Made by a program: the position numbers and the translations under genes
Notes under the pieces: model-generated
The model's database searches: none
What the model saw: only the letters and a program-made list of their open reading frames with translations
Told to the model about the DNA's origin: nothing
DNA from: Cichorium intybus
Lineage: Eukaryota; Streptophyta; Magnoliopsida; Asterales; Asteraceae
Reading direction: 5' to 3'
Length of the DNA: 64,000 bases
NCBI GenBank assembly: GCA_023525715.1
Contig: CM042017.1
Span: 80,918,857-80,982,856 of the forward strand
In this document: positions 1-19,610 of the stretch, in pieces
How positions within the stretch are numbered: position 1 is the stretch's first letter
How the letters are laid out: each line of letters begins with the position of its first letter

Positions 1-1000
1 TATCTCATTATTTTCATAAATCCAATTACTAAATGTACACAAATTTTGAATAATGTAGCTCCGATACCACTACTAGGTTTTGATGACAACAATAAAAGAA
101 TATAAAGGCAATGAAACCATAATCATAAGGAAGATCAAAGCCCAAACAAGGATCACAAGTTCAACAAGTCTTGCAATAAAATAAACCTAAAACAAAAGTT
201 AGGGTTTGTATACCTTTTCTTGAATCTTGGATGAACATGGTCCAAAGTAGCACCCCTCCTTGAGGTTGAGGAGAAGAGGCATGTTGGTCCAGCGGAATGG
301 TGTTTGTCCTCCCTCCTTGAGGTTGAGGGTTCAATTTCCACTTGGTACTAGATGGTTTAGGTGTTCTAAGTGGTGTAGGAATTAGAGTTAGATCTATTTG
401 TCATTTCTAAAAAAAAGTAGCACCACTATGATGAAGTCAGACACTAAGGGAATATTATGGGCACCATGAGAAACAATGAAAAACCTACACAAGCTCCTCA
501 AAACCGTGAGCACTCTAAGACACCCTACATTTTTCATATAATGGAAGAAACCTCCATATTGTAGTCAACAATGTCTTGGCCATTACAAACCAAGAAGAGA
601 AGTAAGCATAAAGAGAATAAGGGATCAAAACTAAGTAAGAAATGATGGTTTGGTGGTGGAAGGTGATGACTCAAACTAGGGTTTACCTAGCTTACTTTTG
701 GACAAAGTAAGGGGAAAAGGAATAGGATAGGTGACTATACACATAGGGAAATGTAAGGGTTTCTTGGCTTGATCCCTAAGTTGCCCACCCTTGTATTTAT
801 ACTTGAGGCCTGGATTCTTGTGGGATTCCTTTTTGGCTTCTTCCAAGGCATTCATTGGACCCGAGAAAACTTTGGATTTATTCCTTTTAACCCTTTTTAG
901 TGCCTTATAATTATATATTTGATTATTTTGTCCTTGATAATGCTTTGTATGTAACCCAAAAGACCATACTAGTTATAAAAATATCTGTATTTTTGATACA
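1..1000 (-). mobile_element. 5' LTR and primer-binding site of a minus-strand Ty1/copia element (partial)
   Basis: Read on the minus strand, positions 69-58 give TGGTATCGGAGC, one base off the initiator-Met tRNA primer site TGGTATCAGAGC. The LTR should therefore lie to the right, starting near 81 (TGATGAC). A minus-strand TATA box (TATAAATA, within 791-806) supports an LTR promoter facing left. The right limit is not clear; about 1000 is a guess. The coding part of the element lies outside the window. A SINE sits inside this LTR at 255-413. Confidence 0.55.
255..413 (+). mobile_element. tRNA-derived SINE with 11-bp target-site duplication
   Basis: The stretch is bracketed by perfect copies of AAAGTAGCACC at 244-254 and 414-424. 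Inside are a Pol III A box (TGGTCCAGCGG, 285-295) and B box (GGTTCAATTTCC, 328-339) about 32 bases apart, as in tRNA-derived SINEs. The right end is A-rich. The phrase CCTCCTTGAGGTTGAG occurs twice (near 255 and 312), so the head seems partly duplicated. It is not a tRNA gene because no cloverleaf or acceptor stem can be paired. Confidence 0.7.
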
Positions 1001-1424
1001 CTAGCATGTTTTCAACTGGTTTTCACATCTATATAACCTTAAATTTTTCTCTTATATGATACCACACATTATCTTCCCTTATACTTCAATCTTTATCATA
1101 CAATGTTTTTCAAAAGCTATTGTTATTAGTCTTCAAATTATCATAAAAAGGTGTTTTTATCTCAAAGTTTCAATGGATTTCAGCATTTTGTTTTAGCTTC
1201 CAAAAGCATTGAAAATAAGAAGATGAATATTAAAATGGATTACCAACTATTAAAAATTTTATTGGGTTGCAAGTTCAAAGTGCCATAGTTAAATGTTTGG
1301 TGGCAACATTCATTACATTTTTTCGATTTAATAAGATTTATATGCATATAAATTTCAATCAGTAAATGCTTCAACATTGTTTAAAGTTTAACCAAAACTA
1401 TTTCTCTATATAAACCTTATAATA
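1001..1424. other. A/T-rich intergenic DNA, nothing recognised
   Basis: No coding similarity, RNA gene or clear repeat boundary is visible. Part of it may belong to the LTR on its left. Confidence 0.4.
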
Positions 1425-3060
1425 TAGGGCATTCAATCAATGTGGTTCAAGATGAACTTTATCATGTAACACATTAATTTGGATACTATTAGAAAAAAAT
1501 AGAAGTGGATACTCTTGGGTACCCATCCAATTATTATGAAATCGTCTCAAAATCGTAACCAATGATCCATGGAATGTTGAAACCAATGCCTAAGCCGATT
1601 ACAATCAATAACATAAAAGAATAAAGATATAAGGGAAATAGTTTTAGCCTCTCTACTCATGTATGCTTGCTTTCCCTCAAAATTTGTTATTTAAGATATG
1701 TGGGAAGAGAAATGTCTTAGTTTCTTTAGTTATAAATGATTAACTTCACTTCCGTTGTATTTTTAAGAGATATGAGATAAGAAAATGACAAAAGGTAGCA
1801 CCACCTAAAAAGGAAGCTTGAAATGAAAGAATTATAAAAATCATTAGTCATTTTGTATTGTTAGAAACATTTCCAACTATTAAAATTCAAGGAATATAAA
1901 GTTAAAAGTTCTATTATTTTTATATTAGTGGTGTTGAACTTTAAAAACATAGCGAGTCAATCTCGAAATGAGCTTTTTATTTCTCCATCAAGTTGCACAA
2001 AACAACATACATCGTACTACATAACGCCATTTTGAACTTTTGAGATGCAGTTTGTGCTTTTCAAAATTACAAATCGCATAAGTGGTATGATGTGCGATTT
2101 TAACTATGTACCACACTATAACACCATTAAAATATGCCTCTATTATTATCATTAAAAGTGTGTTTTCCAAAATATGTGAGTGATAATAAAAGCCTTTGCT
2201 AAACTATAGCGAAATACTTACGCTATCCCTCAATTATTGTTCATATTTTGTAGATTTTATCCATTTATTTATTTCTTAACATTGATGGTCTAAAGTGACG
2301 ATTTTTCAGTATTATCATAAAGGTCATTCAATCAATGCAGTTAAATAAAAATTTATCTTCTATATCAATATGGATTTTTAGAAAAAAATATAAGTTAGCA
2401 CCGACAGATACATGTCTGAACTTTAAAAAACTCGATCCCAAAACTGGAAGCAATGGTTCATGGAATGTTGCAACTGATTGCTAAGTCAAATTTAATAAAA
2501 TAAAGGAACAAAAATATAAACAAAATGGTTTTAGCCTCTCTACCTATATATTCTTGATTTCTTTTGAATTTTATTCTAAAGTCATGTGGGATAAAAAAAA
2601 TATACAAGACCGTTTAGATGTTTGATTTCCTTTCAATGGAGTTTGTTAAGGTGCATGAGATAAGAAACATGATATAAAAATACCACATGATGAAGAAAAA
2701 GTTTAATCACACATTGCCATGAAAAATCAACTTAAGCAATTTTTTTATTCTATAAATAAAGGCCTCACTCAAAGTTAAAAATAATTATATAATTCGTTTG
2801 TAATTTTTTATCCTTGGAAACAATCTTAAAATATGAAAGTAGAATGAAATGTATAATTAAGAGTTTTATTATGTTTATGCGTTGCACATTAAAAATATAA
2901 GGAGATGAGTCCCTGATGATCTCTGAATTCTTTTATTAAATTATACAAAAATGCATGCACGACATCATATGATATAATTTAAAACTTTTACAATGCAATT
3001 ATGACTTATAAACTCCATATGCAAAAACAAAATTATATAAAAAAATTAAAAAGCAACAAA
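1425..3060. repeat. Old direct duplication of about 0.8 kb, two diverged copies
   Basis: Copy 1 (about 1425-2220) and copy 2 (about 2315-3060) keep the same order of landmarks. These are CATTCAATCAATG followed by an AGAAAAAAATA tract, CATGGAATGTTG, TTTTAGCCTCTCTAC, ATGAGATAAGAAA, an AGTTCTATTATTTTTAT-like stretch and a GCACAAAA/ATACAAAA block. Divergence and indels are heavy, so this is ancient. Neither copy has a convincing ORF, and the short ORFs on the minus strand here are not conserved between copies. It may be two copies of an unknown repeat or a local segmental duplication. Confidence 0.6.
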
Positions 3061-3557
<497 letters not shown>

Positions 3558-3719
3558 AGAGGTTCAAACGATGACAATTAAAAGGTTGAGAACGCGAGGA
3601 CAATTCTGGACCAATTATTTCACAAGTGCATAATAGTAATCTTAGTATATCTATCTTAGTAAATAAAATCAAGATAATTATAAGTTACGTAAAATAATGG
3701 GATTGGTTATAATTATTTC

Positions 3720-4130
3720 ATTGAATATAGCTTTTTGAATTTTCTTGGGTTTTTTTTTCTTTTTTTTTTTTGAATTTTCGTCACTGAATTTAGTGGGTTT
3801 TTTTATTTTTTATTTTTGCTTTTTTTTTTCTGAATTTTCATCACTGAATTTAATGTATAACTAGTCGACATTGGCAATGAAGTAAAATTTATCAACGAAT
3901 ATTCGTACAGGGATATGTAACATGAAAAATTCAATGTAATTCATTAATGAATATACATAAATAACATTGGCATCACAGTGAATATTCGTCACTGAATTTA
4001 GTGAATAAGCATTCGACATTGACATTACAGTAAAATTCATCAATGAACATTTGTACAGAGGATATGTAACATGACAATTCAATGAAATTTATACATTAAT
4101 ATACATGAAATTGGTTACAAGTTTTCTATC
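3720..4130. repeat. Degenerate direct repeats inside the TIR element
   Basis: TGAATTTTC(G/A)TCACTGAATTTA recurs near 3770, 3830 and 3985. A longer unit runs from TCGACATTGGCAATGAAGTA (3865) through GGATATGTAACATGA and recurs from 4015. Poly(T) runs lie between the first copies. Copies are imperfect, so the array is old. Confidence 0.65.
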
Positions 4131-4329
4131 AATTTTGGTATTCATCAATGAATACTATGATTAGAGAAAAAATCAATATTTCATAAATGATATAAATCTA
4201 TTCATAAATGAATAACACAACAAAGGAAAAATACAAAGAAAATGCCCCCCGATCATCTGCTAGGGCTGCTGATGTTTGCTCCTTCTTGTACGTATGTCAC
4301 TTTTGTGCAATCTGGAAATGTTGAGAAGC

Positions 4330-4640
4330 AAGTTCCTAATGTGGCTCAACCTGAATACAGTTGAATACACATAAAACATAAAGAATACACATAATCATCA
4401 ATGAATAGAGATAATCATCAATGAATACACATAAAACATAAAAAATACACATAATCATCAACGAACAACATGCATAATCATCAATGAATACAGTTGAATA
4501 CACATAAAACCTAAAGAATACACATAATCATCAATGAATAATACACATAATCGTCAATGAATACAGTTGAATACACATAAAACATAAAGAATACAAATAA
4601 TCATCAATGAATACAAATGAATACATCTTCTAATCATAAA
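4330..4640. repeat. Short-unit imperfect tandem repeat, AATACACATAATCATCAATG type
   Basis: At least six imperfect copies of a unit built from AATACACATAAAACATAA and AATACACATAATCATCAATG are seen, often ending in AATACAGTTG. Spacing varies, so this is a degenerate minisatellite inside the TIR element rather than a clean array. No CRISPR-like regularity. Confidence 0.7.
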
Positions 4641-5219
4641 TAAATACAACACAACACAGAGAAAATGCTCCTGATCATCTTCTAGGTCTATGCATGTAAA
4701 TCACAAATGAATATTATTTATCAATGAATACGACCTAAAAAATAAAAATCAACAACTATTGGATGCAAATATGGGTAAATAAAAAAACGAAGATCAAAAT
4801 AATCATCATCCTCAATTATAAATAAAAGATCTCATACCAGAAATTATTAATAGAAATTTCGTATTCAATATCTCATACAAGAAATTATTAATAGAAATTT
4901 CGTATTCATTAATGAATCCAGAAATCAATAGATTACCTCACAAGTTGTTACTAGAAGTGTATTTGGAGTAGAATCATCGATCATTATTGACTGAACCCAA
5001 ACATACCTCTAAAAACCATTGAAAACACGAATAAAGGCGCTAAATGCCCAAGCCCGGCCCAACCCTTTTCGTTCACAAAGGTCATCAACCCTGGCCGTTC
5101 ACCCTTTATGCACTAGATGCAACAAAACCACCCGCTCCAATTGAGACCTGTTCAACAATATCAATTTGGAGTTCCCGAAACAGTACCCGACAGGTGGTCA
5201 AGTAGATTTTAAAACTGTC

Positions 5220-5560
5220 GACCCACGTCTACATCCACTATCAAGTGTAAATGGCAAAGGTAAGTGGGATGAAGCCAATTGTCGTCCTCCTGGACGTTCA
5301 CGCTTTATGCACATGCCTTATTCTCCATATCAGATCGTTGACCCTTAATTATGAATTAGTCGCCCCACCTCCAGAGCATACATTTATATAGCCCCCGTTG
5401 CAATCCGGTAATCCACCTCCAGTTGTGAATGGCAATGACGAGTACGAAGAAGCCAATCGCCAGTCCTCCTAGTTGGTCACCTTTTACGTACGTGTCACGT
5501 TCTCCATATCCAAACGTTGGCCCTTATTATGAATTAGTCGCCCCACCTTCACAGCATACA
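5220..5560 (+). repeat. Tandem duplication of about 180 bp, possible captured gene fragment
   Basis: Copy 1 (5220-5382) and copy 2 (5401-5560) both contain GATGAAGCCAATTG- or GAAGAAGCCAATCG-like text, a GTCCTCCT block, TTCTCCATAT, and ATGAATTAGTCGCCCCACCT ending in GCATACA. Copy 1 is open on the plus strand (5166-5348, 60 codons, rich in Pro, Asp and Arg); copy 2 carries a stop. G+C content is higher than in the surroundings, as expected of exon-derived DNA captured by a TIR element. The source protein is not recognised. No function is claimed. Confidence 0.5.
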
Positions 5561-5958
5561 GGTGTAAAATATATCTTGGGGTTCAAGGGTCGGTGATAGA
5601 GCATGACGATGTATGTGTTGCAGGTGTGTGTCGATGGTGAGTTGAAGGAAATATGGCGAGGGGGAGCTTATGTGGCCGTCGACGGCTTCCAAGAATCCTA
5701 GTTATATAGAAAGAGAGAGATTGAGAAACACAATGTGAGAGGTGAGATAACGAGTGATTAAAGAAGTTGACAAAATTATAATAATGTTTAATTACGTTTA
5801 TATCTTTATGTAATATTTAAATTAATTGAAACTAAATTAAATACATTAATAATTATAAATGCCCCCTTAATAATAACCGTAGATCTAATATAATAAATTA
5901 TTCAGATTTGTCATCGCGTTCTCAACCTTTTAATCGTCCTCAATTGAACTTACCTATC

Positions 5959-6725
<767 letters not shown>

Positions 6726-6731
6726 TTTATT
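6726..6731 (-). terminator. Poly(A) signal of the desaturase gene
   Basis: AATAAA on the minus strand, 37-42 bases beyond the stop codon of the desaturase. Placement fits a plant near-upstream element, but plant signals are loose, so this is a candidate. Confidence 0.45.
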
Positions 6732-6767
6732 TAAGTGTATTCCTTTTGTCACACATAAAACGATAAG

Positions 6768-13216
<6,449 letters not shown>

Positions 13217-13256
13217 GCATGCATAAATAGCAAAATTTTAGGGTTTAATGTTGCTA

Positions 13257-13268
13257 ATTTATATATTA
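13257..13268 (-). promoter_or_regulatory. Candidate TATA box of the desaturase gene
   Basis: TAATATATAAAT on the minus strand lies about 45 bases before the start ATG at 13216. This implies a very short 5' leader. Copia element E1 begins only a few hundred bases further upstream. Confidence 0.4.
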
Positions 13269-13596
13269 CAAAATTACATAATCACCCCCAATGTTAGTTT
13301 TCTTTTTCAAATGAGCACGAAGTTTTAGTAAAATTGTGAGTGTACGCAATATTATGAAGATGTTGGTGGAGATTGCCAATGATTTAGAATATTCAAATCT
13401 TTGCTAATTATTTGACTATATATATTTTTTGAACGGACGATTTTATAAAAAAAAACTAGTATGTATTAACGTAGCATTATTTACAATAGTATGTATTTAG
13501 TATTAGCTATAATATGAGGGTACCTACATGTAAATACATATACTATATACGTATCTTGTATCATTATGGGACAACGAGAATACAGAAAACCTTTTA

Positions 13597-13608
13597 CGGT
13601 ATCAGAGC
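13597..13608 (+). promoter_or_regulatory. Primer-binding site of copia element E1
   Basis: CGGTATCAGAGC matches the initiator-Met tRNA primer site at 11 of 12 positions. Any 5' LTR must lie between about 13440 and 13596 and appears truncated; no second copy of it was found downstream. Confidence 0.65.
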
Positions 13609-16600
13609 TATACGTGATTACGATCACATGTTAACCTCCTTTCCTAAAAATAGCTGATCAAAACTCCCCCTCGGTTCCGGTGATCACGCGTCCCTCACCG
13701 ATCATACTCGGCCGTATACAAAGTTAAGTAGACTCAACTAGAAATGCCGATTGTGATTTTCAATGGAAATCATTCTCTTCAAAATCAATGTGCATGTGTC
13801 TTTTACTAGGGTTACCTTTTATGTTGGCTCTTAGTCGCACAATTCCAATTGCTCGGCCGCACAATTGAAGGAACATCACAATTGGTCGGCCGTGCACTTC
13901 TAATTGGAGATCGTTTTGCTTGGTCCCACACTTTTTCCACTCGCTCGCAAAAAAATAAAAAAAAATTTCCTTTTCGGCACACAACTACAACTCGGTCGCA
14001 CTCGCTTCATTGTGGTCACTTTGATTCTGATCACGTTCAGCAGCCGTCGTACAATGGATCTATGGCACACTATCCGATAATCTATTAGTCCGAGTTCTAG
14101 ACAGTGACACTACCGCTAGAGAAGCTTGGCTTAAAATACAAACGATTTTTTTGGACTACAAAAGCTCTCGTGCGGCTGCACTCGAGCACGAGTTTACCAA
14201 CATGTCGCTCACTGCATGGTCATCCATGGATGAATATTGTCAAAAACTAAAAGACTTATCAGCACAACTAGAAGATGTTGGGTACCTGGCTTCCAAAGCA
14301 CGATTGGTCCTACAGTTAGATCGCAGGCTTCCTCCTGAATATAACACAACGACCTTCCTCATTAACCATGGCTCATACTCGTGGGATGATGCCCGTGACA
14401 TGATCGATCTTGAAAAACAATGCCAACCGGTCAAACAACAACCAAACTAATATGCTCTCGTCACTTCGCAAAACACCACCACTACACAAAACTCATCCCC
14501 ACCGCCACCGCAAACCACCACACAAAACTGACCCTACGATCAGAACTTCGAACAATACCATGGTCGTCACCGCGGACGACGCCGCGGGGGAAACCGATGT
14601 GGACGGTTCAACAACCCTGGGGGCGGAGGCCGATCCCAATTTCACTACCCGCCACAGTGGGCTTGGTGGTCCATCCTACCATGTCCATGCCCAATGCAAC
14701 CCGTTCCCTGGGGCACTCCTCCACCGTATTCTAACCGACCGCCAGCCCCGCCATACTGACCCTGTCAACCAGCCACTAACATCATACAGTCGGCCACTCC
14801 TGCTTTGTCAGTCGGAAATCAGTATGATGCACTCAATTTTACCGACATTGGTGCTACTTTGCATCTTCGCACCTCACGCTCCCGGATCCGAATTGGTACA
14901 TGGATACAAACGCTTCAACTCACGTCACTTCAAACTCGGGTGCTTTCTCTTCCACACTGTCAATTTCCCAAAATGGCCATATATTCGTTTGGTAATGGGA
15001 ACACGTTGCCCACCCTTAGATTTGGTACAGTTTTACAAAAACCACCCAACCAAACCTAGCATCTCAAAAATACCCTCCTAGCCCCTAACATCATCAAAAA
15101 CCTTATTTCTGTTCGTAAGTTCACTCGTGATAATAGTGTTTCTGTTGAATGACCCTAATGGTTTTTCTTTGAAGGATTACCCTGGAAAACGCTGTTTCGA
15201 CCACAACAGTGAGGGCGATCTCTATCCATTTACCCCTCCCGCAGCCACCTCTTCAGCTTTCATCACCAATTCTCACACGTGGCATACCCGCCTTAGTCAT
15301 TCCAGCCGCCAAGTTTTAGATTTACTTTCTAGTCGCAAATTCATTTCATGTACTAAAGACAATAAATCTACTAATTGCCATTCTTGTCAACTTTCAAATA
15401 GCAAATGTTTACCATTTTTCGAATCTTTATCTTGCACTTTTCGTCGTTTAATATTGTTTATTGTGATCTATGGACTTCCCCTATTCCAAGCAAATCTGGT
15501 TACAAATATTATATGGTTCTTTTTGACAACTTTACAAATTATGTTTGGGTGTATCCTTTGAAATTCAAATTTGAATCGTTTCCTACTTTTGCCAAATTTC
15601 ACACCTTGATCAAAACCCAGTTCAATAAACCTATCAAAAGTTTTCAGTGTGACTTGGGGGGTGAATTCGACAATACCGAATTCAAAACTTTTGAAAACAA
15701 CCATGGTCTCATTTTCCGATTTGCTTGCCCTCAAACCTCACCCCAAAATGGCAAAGCTGAGCGTATGATTCGGCGTCTTAATGATATTATTCATGCCCTT
15801 TTAATGCATGCAAACTTACCCTCGACCTTATGGGTCGAAGCTTTACATATGCAACCTACCTTCACAACATACTTCCCACCAAACGAATAAATTTCCTCAC
15901 CCCAACCATTGCTCTCTATCTTCACCACCCCACCTATGACCTCCTTCGGGTATTTGGGTGTGCTTGATATCCAAATCGCTCAGCTACATCCCCACATAAG
16001 CTTCAACCTCGGTCCACTCGGTGCATTTTTCTCGGTTACCCCAACAATTTCCGCGGGTATCGCTGTTACCACCCGATCTCTGGAAATGTAAATCTCTCTC
16101 GTGACGTTATCTTTGACGAATCCCAATTTCCATACCATCCTCTCCATTCCGCATCCACTCCGAGTCCCGCTACAATAGACTCTGACCCATTCCCAATCAT
16201 ACTTGAACCCCTACCACCCAACCCCAACCTAGCGCCACCTACCGTCCCATACTCACCACCACCAACTGTCACCCCCACCTCACCTATCTCCAACCGTGCA
16301 CCCCTCCCATACGGTCCACCCACCACCACTACCCAACCTACGTCCAACCACACCCACCCACTCCCTCCAACACTCATTTCATGAAAACCCGATCCAAAGT
16401 CGGCATAAACAAACCTATCACTAGACTCAACCTAAATGTCACCCAGAATCTCCATATCTCCCCCATCCCCACATCTTACCTTAAAGCCTTACTTAACCCA
16501 AATTGGCAACACACCATGACCAACGAATATAAAGCATTAAAGGATAATGACACGTGGGAACTAGTACCACGACCCACGAACAACCAGGTTATTCAGTGTA

Positions 16601-17925
16601 TGTGGTTATTTCGGCACAAATTTAAAGCCGGTGGGTCTCTTGAGCGATATAAAGCACGACTAGTGGTCAATGGTAAATCTCAAACTATAGGTATTGACTG
16701 TTGTGAAACATTTAGCCTGGTGGTAAAACCCACACCTGTCCTTACAGTGCTAACTCTCGTTGTGTCTTGCTCATGGCCCATTCAACAATTAGACTTGAAA
16801 AATGCATTTTTGCATGGGGATGTCAATGAAACGGTTTTTATGCATCAGACACCGGGATTTGTTGACTCAGTTTACCCAAATCATGTGTGCCATTTAAAAC
16901 GGTCCTTATACGGCCTTAAGCAGGCTCCACGCGCTTGGTACACCGGGTTCTCAACTTTTCTTTTATGTTGCGGTTTTAAAAGTAGCCGATGCGGCAACTC
17001 CTTGTTTGTGTATCGCCACAAGGATCACACCGCATATTTATTACTTTACGTTGACGACATTAATTTGACCGCTTCGGATCATACAGTCCTACGTTCCATT
17101 ACCGCGCAGCTCTCCATGGAGTTTTCCATGACCGACTTTGGCGACTTACACCATTTCTTGGAAATTTCGGTCACCCACAGCAAGTCAAGGTTATTCTTCC
17201 AATAATCTCAGTTTGCAAGGGGACATTATACAACATGCCTCCATGTCGATATGCAAGCCGATTTTGACACCGGTTGACACTTCCCCCAAACTTAGTGCTT
17301 ACTAAAGATCCCCTCCTATCCGGCGACTCTCTCTACCAGAGCCTCACATGTGTGCTTCAATATTTGACGTTCACTCGCCCTTATATCTCTTACACAGTTC
17401 AGCGGGTGTGCTTGTTCATGCATGCCCCTCACGAGCCTCACTACAATTTTCTTAAACGTATTCTCCACTACCTCCAAGGCACCGTCGACTATGGCATTCA
17501 AATAACTCCTACGTGGTTGGACTCGCTCACGGCATATTCTAATGCAGACTGGCTTGTTTCCTGGACACCCGACGATCCATGTCCGGCTACTATGTCTACT
17601 TCGGTGATAACATACTCTCCTGGTCCTCCGAAAGACAACACACTGTCTCTCAATCGAGTTCCGAAGCTCAGTACTGTGCTGTGGCCAACACGGTTGCTAA
17701 AGTCAGTTGGATACACAATTTCTACTTGAACTACACGTTCCCCTTCATCGTCATGCCACTGTTGTATTTTGCGATAATGTTTCTGCGCTTTATTTGTCGG
17801 ATAACCCGATTCAACATCAGTGGACCAAACATGTCGAGATTGATATACATTTTGTTCATGAAAAAGTACGTCTCAGACACAGGACCAAGGGAAACATACT
17901 ACGTACAAGTATTAACATTACATAG
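13609..17925 (+). pseudogene. Ty1/copia element E1, decayed gag-pol
   Basis: Fragments in order: Gag helix region (14106-14450, e.g. SMDEYCQKLKDLSAQL); a Gly/Arg-rich then Pro-rich tail in shifted frames (14540-14780); protease relic WYMDTNASTHVTS near 14900 with catalytic D-T-G changed to D-T-N; integrase zinc region WHTRLSHSS and CHSCQLSNSK; integrase core (15405-15890) with CDLGGEF and QNGKAERM; RT (16500-17205) with YGLKQAPRAWY and YVDD; and RNase H (17520-17925) split over three frames. At least five frameshifts and several stops. It breaks off within RNase H, so the 3' LTR is lost. The lineage is not certain; the Pro-rich Gag tail without an intact zinc knuckle is notable. Confidence 0.8.
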
Positions 17926-18529
17926 CACAATAATTACTCAATTTCATGAATTTGCACACTTACTATTTCAAAACCCGCAAATTCACCAAGAACAAACTCG
18001 CCTATTTGATTTAGGAATCAAGAACACTTGGTTGATGTTAGATTCAGCTTTCTTTAGCTTTCTCCTCTGATTCTACAGTTAATTTTCGGGGTTTGATCGT
18101 TTTTTTGTCACTAAAAAGAGTATGGGAAGTGTTTTGACTCAAACACTAACTTACAGCTCATAAAACCCCTGCTAACTCGTGGATATAGCGGCACTATCCT
18201 ATAGAGATAGCGTCCCTATCTCTAAACTCGAAAAATGTAATGTACTTTGGGGATAGCGGCGCTATCTCGCCTATACAGCCCCAATTCCACCAAATTTTGG
18301 TATAACACTTTCCACAGCTCAATTTCACTCACAATCAGTTCTAAAACATCACAAACACATAACAAGAGACTTCTACCACTTCTCATGCAATAACCGACTC
18401 AAACACGAAGGAAATCACAAGGATCTCTATTTTCCTACATACAACTCATACTGATACTTAGTTACTAGAACTAGTAATTTACTCATACAAATACATCGGG
18501 TGTTGGTAACGGGTCTCATAGTTGTTCCT
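17926..18529. other. Non-coding stretch with short palindromes
   Basis: Beyond the truncated end of E1 nothing coding is recognised. At 18180-18275 the words GATAGCGGCGCTATC (a perfect 7-base inverted repeat around one base), ATATAGCGGCACTATCC and GAGATAGCGTCCCTATCTC make a cluster of small palindromes. Confidence 0.45.
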
Positions 18530-18969
18530 GCTGCATGTTGTCCTCAATTGATTTGGATGGAAAATCAATTGGAAGATTATGGCTACAAAGTGAAGAATAT
18601 AACTTTGTATTGTGATTTGAATAATGCCATTTAGATTTGTCACAATCCTCAGCAACATTCAAAGACAAAGCACATAGATCTTCCATATCATTTCATCAAA
18701 GATCATGTACAATATGTCAATATCGAAATCCACTTCGTATCAATAAATAACCAATTGGCTGACGTCTTTAGAAAGGCCCTACCGGAAACCACATTTCTTT
18801 GCAACACTATTTGTTGAATATTCTTGGAATCTTATTTCAAAATGTTTCAACACACTACATACATGGAATATGTTTTAGAATCTATTCGAAACTTTTCTAT
18901 TTTGAAATTTTTTCAAAGCGTTTGAAACTTGGAATCCCTTTATTTTTACTGTTTATTCGAAGAATATTT
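18530..18969 (+). pseudogene. Sirevirus-type RNase H 3' fragment
   Basis: 18530-18800 reads, with one stop, as the last part of a Sirevirus RNase H (IWMENQLEDYGYKVKNITLY, TLYCDLNNAI, HSKTKHIDL, YHFIKDHV, LADVFRKALPE). It is clearly related to 40415-40660 of element E4 but from another subfamily. Non-coding DNA follows to 18969, where copia E2 inserted. After E2 the interrupted sequence should resume at 23994, but no further Sirevirus sequence can be recognised there. Confidence 0.75.
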
Positions 18970-19594
<625 letters not shown>

Positions 19595-19597
19595 AAC

Positions 19598-19609
19598 TGG
19601 TATGAGAGC
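19598..19609 (+). promoter_or_regulatory. Primer-binding site of E2
   Basis: TGGTATGAGAGC, one base different from the canonical initiator-Met tRNA complement, three bases after the LTR. The gag ATG (19611) follows immediately. Confidence 0.8.
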
Positions 19610-19610
19610 T

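Noticed and set aside
153..341. 62-codon minus-strand ORF
   Set aside because: It spans the LTR-SINE junction and is a chance reading.
281..345. Possible tRNA gene
   Set aside because: A and B boxes are present, but no acceptor or anticodon stem pairs. The flanking duplication and A-rich end show a SINE.
4330..4640. CRISPR-like array
   Set aside because: The repeats are imperfect with irregular spacing, in a plant transposon; there are no unique spacers and no cas genes.
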